NCBI GenBank assembly: GCA_964494505.1
Contig: CAZBRO010000023.1
Span: 1-64,000 of the forward strand
Source of the DNA: CAIYRG01 sp964494505
Lineage (GTDB): Bacteria; Pseudomonadota; Alphaproteobacteria; Micropepsales; Micropepsaceae
Direction: 5' to 3'
DNA: 64,000 nt
Under the pieces are notes generated by a model. It worked only from the letters and a program-made list of their open reading frames with translations. It did not search any database and was not told the origin of the DNA. Positions 27,213-34,951 of the stretch are shown one piece after another. Each line of letters opens with the position of its first letter. The first letter of the stretch is position 1. The position numbers were made by a program, and so were the translations under genes.

Positions 27213-28694
27213 ATGCCGGAGCAAGACCTCAATCGCCTGGGGCGGCGCAGCTTCTTGAACCGCGTGGCGCTCGCCGCGGGAGCCACGGCACTTTCTCCCG
27301 AACTGATGGCGCCCTCCGCACGCGCGGCCGAAGCGGCGCCCAAAGGCGAGAGCGGCTACACGCCGAGGCTCGGCGATTATGCGGCGAAGCTCCGCTACGA
27401 GGATGTGCCCCCCGAGGTGCGCCAGCGGATCAAGGACTGCATCACCGACACCGTTGCGGTCATCCTCTATGGCGGCAAGCTGCCGTGGAGCAAAATGGTC
27501 ATCGCGCATGCCAAACGCACCGGGCCGAACGGCAAGAGCCACATCCTCGGCACCGGCGGGGTGGCGGTGCAGGCGCCGTCGGCAGCACTCGCCCATGGGG
27601 CGATGACGCACGCCTTCGAGCTCGACAATCTGACCAATCCCGATTCCGGCTCGCATCCGGGGGCTTCCATGTTCTCGGCCGGCTTGGCCGTGGCGCAAGA
27701 ACAGGGTTCGAGCGGGCGCGATCTGATCACCGGCATGGCGGCGGGTGCCGAAGTGATGATCCGCATCGGCCGCGCCGCCAAAGGCACGCTGGAGCCGCGC
27801 GGCTTCCACGCGCCGGGCACCACGGGACCGTTCGGCGGCGCGGTGACGGCGGGGAAGCTCTTAAGGCTCGATTCCGGAAAGATGACGAACGCGCTCGGCA
27901 TTGCGGGTTCGCTCTCCAGCGGGCTGCTGGAATTTGCGCACTCGAACACCGGGGCGATGGTGAAGAAGCTCCATCTCGGACGGGCAGCCGAATCGGGCGT
28001 GCTGGCCGCGAGCCTCGCCTCCGAAGGCTTCACGGGTCCCGACACGGTGCTGGAAGGCGAGTCGGGTTATCTCACCGCATTCTGCAACGACCACGACTCG
28101 ACGGAGCTGACCAGGGGGCTGGGCACGGATTACGCCGCCATGTCCATCATGATGAAGCGGTTCGCCTGCCACATCACCGCCCACCGCCCCGTGGAGGCGA
28201 TGCTGGATTTGAAGAACGAATACAAATTCACCGCCGCCGACGTGGACTCGATCGTGGTGGCGGGCAACACACGCATGGCAACGACCAACAACATTCCCGC
28301 GCCCCCCGACGTGCTGCTGGCGCAATACAGCATTCCGTTCTCGGTGGCGCTGTCGCTCTATCGCAATCCCATCGATCCGGATTCCTTCGACGACAATGTG
28401 CACAAGGACGCGCAGATCCTGGCGATGGCGAAACGCGTGCAGATGGTGGCCAATCCGGGGCAATCGCGCGAAGACCTGACGAGCACAGTTGCCGTCACGC
28501 TGAAGGGCGGCCGCAGGGTAGAGCGCACCGTCGCCGAATTCACCGGCACGCCGGAACGCCCGCTCGACCGCGCCGGGCTGCAGGAGAAATTCCTGCTCCT
28601 GACCAAAGCCTTCCCGCGTGATCAGATGATGCGGATGTTCGATCGGCTACAATCGCTGGAAAACGAGCGCTCCCTCGATTGGGTCACGGTATGA
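27213..28694 (+). CDS. MmgE/PrpD family protein with Tat signal
   Basis: The 493-residue product has the all-helical MmgE/PrpD fold of 2-methylcitrate dehydratase relatives (DTVAVILYGG early; ALAHGAMTHAFELDN; HAPGTTGPFGGAVTAGK). Its N-terminus carries a twin-arginine signal: LGRRSFLNRVALAAG (RR at 11-12), then a hydrophobic stretch and a likely cleavage after ARA near residue 38. Family members are normally cytosolic, so an exported form is unusual. The substrate is unknown. It is divergent from the copper storage gene. Confidence 0.85.
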   Translation: MPEQDLNRLGRRSFLNRVALAAGATALSPELMAPSARAAEAAPKGESGYTPRLGDYAAKLRYEDVPPEVRQRIKDCITDTVAVILYGGKLPWSKMVIAHAKRTGPNGKSHILGTGGVAVQAPSAALAHGAMTHAFELDNLTNPDSGSHPGASMFSAGLAVAQEQGSSGRDLITGMAAGAEVMIRIGRAAKGTLEPRGFHAPGTTGPFGGAVTAGKLLRLDSGKMTNALGIAGSLSSGLLEFAHSNTGAMVKKLHLGRAAESGVLAASLASEGFTGPDTVLEGESGYLTAFCNDHDSTELTRGLGTDYAAMSIMMKRFACHITAHRPVEAMLDLKNEYKFTAADVDSIVVAGNTRMATTNNIPAPPDVLLAQYSIPFSVALSLYRNPIDPDSFDDNVHKDAQILAMAKRVQMVANPGQSREDLTSTVAVTLKGGRRVERTVAEFTGTPERPLDRAGLQEKFLLLTKAFPRDQMMRMFDRLQSLENERSLDWVTV

Positions 28695-28796
28695 GGCTGG
28701 CGGGCGGACATGACGGGCACATGACGGCATCGTAACTGGCCCGTTCATCTTGCTTGGCCCAGACTTTGTGTTCAGCGGATACTGAAGCCGATTCCC

Positions 28797-29162
28797 ATGC
28801 GCCATCTGCTTCTCCTTGCCGCCGCTTTCGGTCTTTCGGGCTGCGGCGGCGAAATCGGGACCGCTGCCGACCTCACCCCGCCCGCCACGCAAATGGAATT
28901 GGACGGGTCGCAGCAGGAATATATCGCCTGCATCCTCGATGTGGCGAAGCGGCTCGACGACGAAAGCCAACGGCCCATCGCCTTTGCGCTGCGCATCATT
29001 CCGATGTGCGAGATGGAGTTCGCCAATTGGGTCGCGGTGGCAACGTCGGGCGGCAATCGATTTTTCCGCTACGGCATCGCCGAGGATTTGCAGCGGCAAA
29101 AAGAGGATCTGGTCATCCGCATGGTCGTGCGCGAGCGTCTGGATCGCCGCTTCGGCCCGTAG
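28797..29162 (+). CDS. Small lipoprotein of unknown function
   Basis: The 121-residue product starts with a lipoprotein signal whose lipobox is LSGC, giving lipid-modified cysteine C16. The mature part is mostly helical with two further cysteines near residues 43 and 69. I recognise no family. It follows the PrpD-like gene by about 100 bases. The lipobox and codon pattern make it likely to be real. Confidence 0.65.
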   Translation: MRHLLLLAAAFGLSGCGGEIGTAADLTPPATQMELDGSQQEYIACILDVAKRLDDESQRPIAFALRIIPMCEMEFANWVAVATSGGNRFFRYGIAEDLQRQKEDLVIRMVVRERLDRRFGP

Positions 29163-29541
29163 CTGCCGAAGCCATAGCGTTGCGCTATCCGTACACAGAC
29201 TAATTTGCCGCTACAAGTTGCGACGAACCCTGCCCTTGGCTTGCCGCTGTCGCCCCACTTTGGCGCAGGAAAGGGCCGTTGCCGGATACAAGATTAGACT
29301 AGTGGCGGCTTATCGGCGTAAAGGCACGCGCGACGATTTGATGGAGGCCGCGCCGTGCGAAGCGGTGCCGGAGATCCTTACAGTTCAAGCGAAAGTCCGG
29401 CTGAAGATTCAGAGAAACCCTCCAGCCTGATGTTGCTCCGGATGGGTCTGGGGGTGCTGCTGTTGGCGGACGCAATGCGGCGCGCCGGGCTATCGCCTCG
29501 TTAAACCGCATCCAACTGTTTTCACACACCGCCGCGGACGC
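29163..29541. other. Intergenic stretch without a recognisable gene
   Basis: These 379 bases lie between the lipoprotein and the convergent exported protein. Open frames cross it on both strands, but none has a credible start, ribosome site or family resemblance. I see no clear terminator or repeat. Confidence 0.5.
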
Positions 29542-30378
29542 TCAAAAATCGGCTTTGTCCGCGACCGGAATATGAAACTCGAAATGCTGGTTGTTCTCGG
29601 CGCAGGAGGACTCGATCATCGGCTGCTGCACGCGGTGGAAGGTTCGCGTGCCGGCCCAGGGCTCTCTGTATGCGGCCGGATCATCGACCACCAGCGTCAT
29701 CCGCAGCGTCTTGGCGTCCTCAAGCGTCCATCGCTCCTGAACATGCAGTCTGTCGCTGTGAGGCGTGCGGTAATTGTCCACAAAAGTTCTGGTGGTCTCT
29801 CCGATGGTATCGATCACCAGCGTGTTGCCTTCGTAATGGCCGACGGACTCCCCGTACCATGATGGTTTGGGATTCTTGGAGTGAGGCACGTTGAGATAGA
29901 TATGCCGGACCTGGTGGTCGCCGGGCCAGATGATCAGGACTTCCTTCGGCGACTGGATGAAGTAAATCGGGATCGGTCCCCGGACCATGTCGAACATGCT
30001 GGCGCCCGCGGGCACGCAAGACTGGTGCGGCAGGAAAGCGATCTTGCCGGCCAGCACTTCTTCATTGTCTTTCTTCATGATGTCCTTCGCCCACTGGGTC
30101 AGATTGGGGTCGGACAGATCGGCGATCGAGTAGTTGGCCTCGCCACCCCCCGTATTATCGATATGGTGATGGGCCGGGTCGTCGCGCAGCGGTCCGGGAA
30201 AGTCCGGCACGCGCGTCAGATTAACGCCGTCGTGATACCAGGCCATCTCGCCGAGCGACGCAAAATCGGGCGGCCCGGCGTTTGGTTCCGCCTGCGCTCC
30301 AACGATCAGAGCTGTCGCGATCGCCACAACCGAAATGCCGGAGACCAAGCAAACGTCCCTTACACGCGATACCGGCAT
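29542..30378 (-). CDS. Exported hypothetical protein
   Basis: The 277-residue product has a signal peptide (hydrophobic segment about 10-28, likely cleavage after AQA at residue 30). The second half contains PSWYGESVGHYEGNTLVIDT and then SDRLHVQERWTLEDAKTLRM and DDPAAYREPWAGTRTF, a pattern I have seen in uncharacterised exported proteins of soil bacteria. No enzymatic motif is evident. The start at 30378 is fixed by an AGGAG site; a longer frame begins at 30408. It lies just outside the island boundary repeat at 30439. Confidence 0.7.
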   Translation of the reverse strand: MPVSRVRDVCLVSGISVVAIATALIVGAQAEPNAGPPDFASLGEMAWYHDGVNLTRVPDFPGPLRDDPAHHHIDNTGGGEANYSIADLSDPNLTQWAKDIMKKDNEEVLAGKIAFLPHQSCVPAGASMFDMVRGPIPIYFIQSPKEVLIIWPGDHQVRHIYLNVPHSKNPKPSWYGESVGHYEGNTLVIDTIGETTRTFVDNYRTPHSDRLHVQERWTLEDAKTLRMTLVVDDPAAYREPWAGTRTFHRVQQPMIESSCAENNQHFEFHIPVADKADF

Positions 30379-30438
30379 TGTGCTCTCCTGACTTGCCCGG
30401 GTTTCCATAGGGCCTAGACGCGCCGAACAGACTATTAA

Positions 30439-30463
30439 TGTGGGCGGCCGGAATTGAACAGGC
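30439..30463. repeat. Degenerate copy of the tRNA-Leu 3' end (attachment-site remnant)
   Basis: These 25 bases match the 3' end of the tRNA-Leu gene (32200-32224) at 22 of 25 positions and in the same orientation. They cover the discriminator base, the 3' acceptor strand and most of the T arm. The copy carries a mismatch in the T stem, so it is no functional tRNA part. It lies 4 bases past the stop of the antitoxin gene. This is the usual footprint of a tRNA-targeted integration, here old and decayed. Confidence 0.75.
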
Positions 30464-30467
30464 GATT

Positions 30468-30815
30468 TCAGCCCGCCATCATGTCGAACTCGACATGCAC
30501 ACGATCATAGGGAAATTCCACGGCGCCCTTTTCTGTCCGCTCTAAAATCCCCGCATTGATCAGCAACGTCACGTCCGAATGAACCGCTTTGAAATCCCGG
30601 CCCACGCGGCGCGCGACTTCCCGGATCGTAAGCGGGCCGGTCCCGGTCATGGCGCGGACGATCTCCATGCGCTTGGGCGCCAGCACTCGCCAAAGCTCGC
30701 CCACGTCCTCGAACGAAATCCGATCGTCGCCTGCCTTACGCTGGCCGCGCGCGGTCGCCAGGATGCGGCGCGTTACGTCGTTTTGCGTTTCAATGCCAAG
30801 GATCACAGTCCGCAA
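30468..30815 (-). CDS. Antitoxin-like winged-helix regulator (HVO_A0114/TumA-like)
   Basis: The 115-residue product has an ILATARGQRKAG lead, a winged helix (LTIREVARRVGRDFKAVHSDVTLLINAGILER, about 63-95) and the closing YDRVHVEFDM that is characteristic of the HVO_A0114 family of putative DNA-binding proteins. In TumE-type toxin-antitoxin modules this family is the antitoxin. It begins 3 bases after the toxin gene. Autoregulation through the winged helix is expected by analogy. Confidence 0.8.
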   Translation of the reverse strand: MRTVILGIETQNDVTRRILATARGQRKAGDDRISFEDVGELWRVLAPKRMEIVRAMTGTGPLTIREVARRVGRDFKAVHSDVTLLINAGILERTEKGAVEFPYDRVHVEFDMMAG

Positions 30816-30818
30816 AGC

Positions 30819-31097
30819 TTATCTCCGTTCATTTACGTCTTGCCAGAAATCCGTCAATAGCTGTTCCAGCGTCTCGAAGGAGTAGGGAGATTCCGTACCG
30901 TCCAAATGACGGTGATCTCCCTTGTTCCGTTCGTTATCGTAGCGGACCCGGCAAACCCCGCTCACGACATAGGCCAGCCGATATTTATAGGCATGGGTGC
31001 TACCGTGAATCGGCGAGGGCAATTGCCAAACCACCAATTCCGCGAAGCCGGTCCCGAGGACGATCCGAGTCCGCGTAATTTTCCGTGCTTTGGTCAC
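30819..31097 (-). CDS. TumE-like toxin (DUF6516 family)
   Basis: The 92-residue product has the family pattern ELVVWQLPSPIHGSTHAYKYRL, then VCRVRYDNERNKGDHRH and a closing LLTDFWQDV. I assign it to the TumE (DUF6516) toxins, whose genes precede an HVO_A0114-type antitoxin, exactly as here. The frame starts with GTG at 31097 and has only a weak ribosome site. The mechanism of these toxins is not something I can read from sequence. Confidence 0.75.
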   Translation of the reverse strand: MTKARKITRTRIVLGTGFAELVVWQLPSPIHGSTHAYKYRLAYVVSGVCRVRYDNERNKGDHRHLDGTESPYSFETLEQLLTDFWQDVNERR

Positions 31098-31449
31098 CGA
31101 TGGAGTCAGTTACATCAAGTTGAGGGTGATGTCAATAAGTCCATCAGCTGCCCGGCAGAGGCGGTACATTCATGATCCCGGCACGGGCTCGGCGATTGTG
31201 CGGTGCTGTTCTTTTTCCTTTTCATCGTCGCTGTTCTCGGCTCTATAAAAACACAAGCTGTTGCGACTCGCGTGTGGCGGCATACCCTTATTTGTTTTAA
31301 AATTTTTTCTAGAGGAGTGGGGTATCGTTCCTCCGGCTGCTTCGGTTCATCGCCTTGATGTGGAAATGAAATATTCGCATTTCAATCGCTGCGGCAGGTC
31401 ATGAGCTGTTCGCATTGTGAGAGTTACCGGCGATAACTCCACTCCGACC
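31098..31449. other. AT-rich intergenic stretch inside the island
   Basis: These 352 bases are visibly richer in A and T than the window (for example a TTTTAAAATTTTTT run at about 31295-31310). They separate the toxin start from the HNH stop. A 6-bp hairpin (GAGTTA/TAACTC, about 31420-31438) lies just past the HNH stop and could weakly terminate it. The promoter of the toxin-antitoxin pair must lie here. I see no gene. Confidence 0.5.
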
Positions 31450-32127
31450 CTATTTTCTATTTTTGGTGCGGATGTACCGCCGCCGCCAGATATCGCTCTT
31501 ATGGCGGGCGGCATATCGCTCTGCACGCCCCGGTCTCAGTTGGTCGTGATAGTTTTCCCGTGCCGTGCCGGGAACAAGGTGATTCGGGTTTACGCAGTGT
31601 GGGTTGTCACACTGGTGACGGAGCAAGGCGCCGTCTGGGATCGCACCGATCATGTGCTCGTAAACACGCCTATAGGGCCCACGCCGGTCCATCGTGAACC
31701 AAAGCCAGCACCCCGCATCGTTCAACTTGATGCGCGTCTTCCACTCGGCCGGTAATTCATTCAACGTGACTAACGGCCTACGGCTTCGTAAATGCGCCTC
31801 GATCCCGTGTTTGACCTTTTCCTGCTTTGCCTTCCAAATCTTCCAGGCGGCAGCATCAAGAATCCGATATTCGTGCGCATAGACGATAGCGACAAACAAC
31901 GTGCCGGGCTGCGCCTTCTCTAGACGAGCGAAGGTGTGAGTGACGCGATTTTTGGTTGTAACCGGGCGGATCATCAATTGCGTGAGCACCACGCCCGTAC
32001 TCCACCCCAAGTCACTGTGGTCCCCCACCCAGGTCAGGGCTCCTTCGATTGGGACTGATACCCCCCACGTCTCCGTACGTCGGCCATCTCGAAATTCAAC
32101 TACTACCAAGGAGGAATTATCGTCCAT
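31450..32127 (-). CDS. HNH endonuclease-like protein beside the split tRNA
   Basis: The 225-residue product ends in a phage/intron-style HNH zinc-finger nuclease module: C140 in GCWLW, then LLRHQCDNPHCVNPNHL with catalytic-type H171, N180 and H183 and zinc-binding C173 and C178, followed by GTARENYHDQ. The first 120 residues are of no family I know. It lies 69 bases downstream of the intron-bearing tRNA-Leu on the same strand. Nucleases of this type serve homing elements and phages; whether this one cuts the intronless tRNA site is unknown. Confidence 0.8.
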   Translation of the reverse strand: MDDNSSLVVVEFRDGRRTETWGVSVPIEGALTWVGDHSDLGWSTGVVLTQLMIRPVTTKNRVTHTFARLEKAQPGTLFVAIVYAHEYRILDAAAWKIWKAKQEKVKHGIEAHLRSRRPLVTLNELPAEWKTRIKLNDAGCWLWFTMDRRGPYRRVYEHMIGAIPDGALLRHQCDNPHCVNPNHLVPGTARENYHDQLRPGRAERYAARHKSDIWRRRYIRTKNRK

Positions 32128-32196
32128 CCGCAGGCCCGCAGTTAAGTCAGACCGATATTGGAAAGTTGGGGTCAGAGTCGAATTTCACTAACAGTT

Positions 32197-32489
32197 TGGT
32201 GCGGGCGGCCGGACTTGAACCGGCACAGGTCTTTCGACCCTACGGATTTTCGTACCACTTCGGCTTTCGCCGCCGCCCACCTTCGGACGTTCGTGGTCTG
32301 GACTATCCCTTCACCTTAGCGTTCGCCTTAGGTGCTGCCCGTCTAGTCTCTACGCCTTCCCTTTCGGGCTTGGCTCGGGATTGCCATTTGAAAGGTTTCC
32401 CCGAATTTGGGCAGTTCTACGCCGGCGGTTTCCCGCCGCGCACTCAAGTCAGTTCAAGTCCGTTGCGTCTACCATTTCGCCACGCCCGC
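32197..32489 (-). tRNA. tRNA-Leu(UAA), split by an intron, CCA encoded
   Basis: The exons are 32456-32489 (34 nt, bases 1-34) and 32197-32250 (54 nt with encoded CCA). Together they fold perfectly: 7-bp acceptor GCGGGCG/CGCCCGC, anticodon stem ACGGA/TCCGT with loop CTTAAAA, a long variable arm GGGTCGAAAGACCT, and a 5-bp T stem GCCGG/CCGGC with loop TTCAAGT. The anticodon after splicing is UAA, so it decodes UUA and UUG. It would be missed or misread by a search that does not allow a 205-nt intron. Confidence 0.93.
32251..32455 (-). ncRNA. Group I intron in tRNA-Leu(UAA), between U34 and A35
   Basis: This 205-nt insert interrupts the anticodon after its first base, the same site as in cyanobacterial and plastid tRNA-Leu(UAA). 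The 5' exon ends in U and the intron ends in G, as group I splicing requires. Core elements can be read on the minus strand: a GGCAATCCCGAGCCAAGCC P/Q-like segment, then GGCGTAGAGACTAGACGGG, and a P7 pairing GACTA (within 32341-32348) with TAGTC (within 32300-32307). It closely parallels the Anabaena intron core. It carries no open reading frame. Confidence 0.92.
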
Positions 32490-32656
32490 ACGGCTCTGCT
32501 TGTAGCGTAACGGCGCTCCTCTTTTAAGCCCGCTCGATCCCGCGGTTTGCCACTCGCCAACTCTGATCGCACCCCGCACCAAAGCGTCAAGCCGGCGTGA
32601 AACGGGATCGCTTCATCTATGACAGGCGGCCCCCGGCGTGCTACGCGTTCCGCCCC

Positions 32657-33547
32657 ATGATTGCGGTTCTCATCCTTATCTTCAGCCTGGTGGCGCTGGC
32701 GGCGTCCGCCTTTGTCGTGCTACCCCTCTTGCGGACGGCAAAAAACGAAGCGGGCGCCAAAGGCGGGCATTGGCTCGCCATCGGCGCCGGCCTCGTGACC
32801 ATGGCGATCGGGCTCGGCGTCTATGCCGCACTCGGAGACCCCGAAGTCGCGCTGCAGGACCTGACCGGGCCGACGCGCACCGATTATCGCGCCCTCATCG
32901 CGACGCTCGCCCGCCGGATGCCGGACCGCCCCGGAGACATCGAGGGCTGGACGCTCCTCGGCCGCGGCTATCTCGCGCTCGGTAATCCTGCCCAGGCGGA
33001 GAAAGCGTTTGCCCGCGCCGTGGACGCCTCCAAGACCATCCGGGGCGGTGTGCCGCCGGCCCTGCTCTCCGATTACGGCGAGGCGATGAGCGAGGCGGCC
33101 GGCCAAGTGACCAAGGAGGCCGAAGCCGTCTTCAGGCAAGCCTTAGAGCAGGACCCGAAGGACCTGGTTTCCCGCTATTATGTCGGTCTGGCGTTGGCCT
33201 CCCGCGGCGACAAGCCCGGCGCAATGCAGCTTTGGGAGGGTGTGCTGGCCGACGCCCCGCCCGACACGCCCTGGCGCGGGGCGCTGGTCAACCAGATGGC
33301 GGCACTGAAGGCCGAGAGCGGCGGGGGCGCGCCCAATCCCATGGCGATGGTCGCCCAATTGGCTCAGAGGCTTGAGACAGCGCCCGACGATCTCAATGGC
33401 TGGCTGATGCTGATCCGGGCTTATTCGGTCCTCGGCGATAAGCCCAAGGCGGTAGCGGCCCTGGCCAAAGCCCGCTCGGTTTTCGCCAACCAGGCCGACG
33501 CCCAGGCGCAACTCGCCAAATCGGCTCAAGATAACGCCTTAAACTGA
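32657..33547 (+). CDS. Membrane-anchored TPR protein, CcmI/NrfG-like
   Basis: The 296-residue product has two membrane spans (about 1-22 and 35-56) followed by TPR helices (GWTLLGRGYLALGNPAQAEKAF and GWLMLIRAYSVLGDKPKAVAAL). This is the shape of CcmI (CycH), which hands apocytochrome c to heme ligation, but no other ccm gene is visible here. I therefore call it CcmI/NrfG-like rather than ccmI. Its start is ATG 32657. It ends exactly where a terminator hairpin begins. Confidence 0.7.
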   Translation: MIAVLILIFSLVALAASAFVVLPLLRTAKNEAGAKGGHWLAIGAGLVTMAIGLGVYAALGDPEVALQDLTGPTRTDYRALIATLARRMPDRPGDIEGWTLLGRGYLALGNPAQAEKAFARAVDASKTIRGGVPPALLSDYGEAMSEAAGQVTKEAEAVFRQALEQDPKDLVSRYYVGLALASRGDKPGAMQLWEGVLADAPPDTPWRGALVNQMAALKAESGGGAPNPMAMVAQLAQRLETAPDDLNGWLMLIRAYSVLGDKPKAVAALAKARSVFANQADAQAQLAKSAQDNALN

Positions 33548-33572
33548 AATGGCGGCCTCTCGGCCGCCATTT
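33547..33572. terminator. Bidirectional terminator
   Basis: A perfect 11-bp stem (33547-33557 with 33562-33572, AAATGGCGGCC type) with a TCTC loop lies between two convergent genes. It can end both the TPR gene and the small exported protein gene. Confidence 0.85.
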
Positions 33573-33594
33573 GCGAATTCACGATCGAGCGCCT

Positions 33595-33873
33595 TCAGCT
33601 TCCCGCGACGCGACCCTGCCACACCGGCCAGCACGAGGTTTTCCCCGCAGCTTTGGCGGCATTGTACAGTTTCATCTGCGCCTCTTCGGCGTTCGCGCCT
33701 TCGGCGGTCGCCACGTAGTCGTTTGCGCCCGAGCACCAGACATAGAATTGATGGGTGCCCTTGGCGAAGAAATCGACCTGACGATCCGAGGAGAAATTCC
33801 CGGCGGCCGCCACACCGGCAGCGGCGAACAGCACTCCACCGAGGGCCGCGGCAAGGACGCGCTTTACGATCAT
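33595..33873 (-). CDS. Small exported hypothetical protein
   Basis: The 92-residue product has a signal peptide (hydrophobic stretch about 5-24, ending AAAG) and a short mature part with two cysteines (about residues 47 and 80) that could form a disulfide. ATG 33873 follows a GGAG site. No family is recognised; a periplasmic location is inferred. Confidence 0.7.
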   Translation of the reverse strand: MIVKRVLAAALGGVLFAAAGVAAAGNFSSDRQVDFFAKGTHQFYVWCSGANDYVATAEGANAEEAQMKLYNAAKAAGKTSCWPVWQGRVAGS

Positions 33874-34056
33874 GCGTTCTGCTCCTCTGGTTTCGGTTAG
33901 AAAGTTCCTAACCAAGAAAAACTGACACAGTGGCCGCTACGCGGCAACCCTTAAATTGTTCCGGTGTGTTCATTTTATCTCACGGTAACCTACGGGAGAT
34001 TTGGCTCCATCCGGTTAAAGTCAAGTGCGGCAAAGTAGATTCACGATTCCTGGGGC

Positions 34057-34815
34057 TCATTCCGGCTCCGCCCCAAAAGATTTCGCAAGCGCAGCAATTT
34101 GCCGCATCGCGGCATCCACGGCCGTTTCATCCCGCCCGCGGACCACGAGCGTGGTCCCGCCCATGGCGGCCCCGGCCCGCATTTCCGCAAAAAAGGGATA
34201 ACTGCCGATGCTCACGGCGGGGTTCTCCCGCTGGATGGCGGCAAGGCCCTCGGCCAGCCGCCCCTCGGGCAGTCTGACGGTCAGATTGCGGCTGATGAGC
34301 GGGACGCCTTGCTCCAGCCGGTGTCCGACATCTTCCAGCATGGCCTGCATGATCTTGGGCACTCCGGCCAGCACGAAGACATTCCCGATCTGAAAACCCG
34401 GCGCGGCCGAGACCGGATTTGCGATCAGGCTCGCACCCTCCGGCATCCGGGCCATGCGCCGCCGGCGCTCGTTGAAATCATCCGGCTTGTAACGCGCCGC
34501 GAGAAGCGCCAGCGCATCGGGATGGTGCGTGACGGGAAGGCCAAACGCGGCGCCGACGGAATCGGCGGTGATGTCATCGTGGGTGGGACCGATGCCGCCG
34601 GTGGTGAAAAGATAGCTGTAGCGAGCGCGGAGCGCGTTTAACGCGGCCACGATTTCACCCTCCACGTCCGGCACGAAGCGGGCCTCCGCGAGGTCGATGC
34701 CGAAAGGGGCAAGGAAGCGGGCAATGGCGGCCACATTCACGTCCTGCGTGCGCCCGGAGAGAATTTCGTCTCCGATGACCAGGACCGCGGCCTTTATCGG
34801 CGTTTTCTCCGTCAT
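34057..34815 (-). CDS. CinA N-terminal-like molybdopterin-binding protein
   Basis: The 252-residue product consists of the MoCF_BD domain of CinA proteins: KAAVLVIGDEILSGRTQDVN at the start and YLFTTGGIGPTHDDITADSVGAAF at about residues 65-90. It lacks the C-terminal CinA amidase domain, as is common for stand-alone alphaproteobacterial members. In CinA this domain has ADP-ribose or FAD pyrophosphatase-like roles. Start 34815 is preceded by AAGGA. It is divergent from map. Confidence 0.88.
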   Translation of the reverse strand: MTEKTPIKAAVLVIGDEILSGRTQDVNVAAIARFLAPFGIDLAEARFVPDVEGEIVAALNALRARYSYLFTTGGIGPTHDDITADSVGAAFGLPVTHHPDALALLAARYKPDDFNERRRRMARMPEGASLIANPVSAAPGFQIGNVFVLAGVPKIMQAMLEDVGHRLEQGVPLISRNLTVRLPEGRLAEGLAAIQRENPAVSIGSYPFFAEMRAGAAMGGTTLVVRGRDETAVDAAMRQIAALAKSFGAEPE

Positions 34816-34951
34816 CACGGCATCCTTGAAGCAGGCGCCCCTTGAAGCTGGCGCCCTCCTCGTCCCAAGTATAAAAGCAATGGCAACGACTTGCTCACCC
34901 AACTAGATTAGAAGCATCCCGATCCCCATTGCCGCAACCGCAAGGCTGTCC

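Noticed and set aside
29299..29529. A 76-codon minus-strand frame in the gap after the lipoprotein
   Set aside because: No ribosome site and no resemblance to any family; treated as noise.
31290..31345. GGAG...CTCC hairpin near the AT-rich run as a terminator
   Set aside because: The T-run is on the wrong side of the stem for either neighbouring gene and the stem is weak.
32049..32510. A 153-codon plus-strand frame across the tRNA-Leu region
   Set aside because: It is antisense to the split tRNA and its intron; the RNA fold explains this sequence much better.
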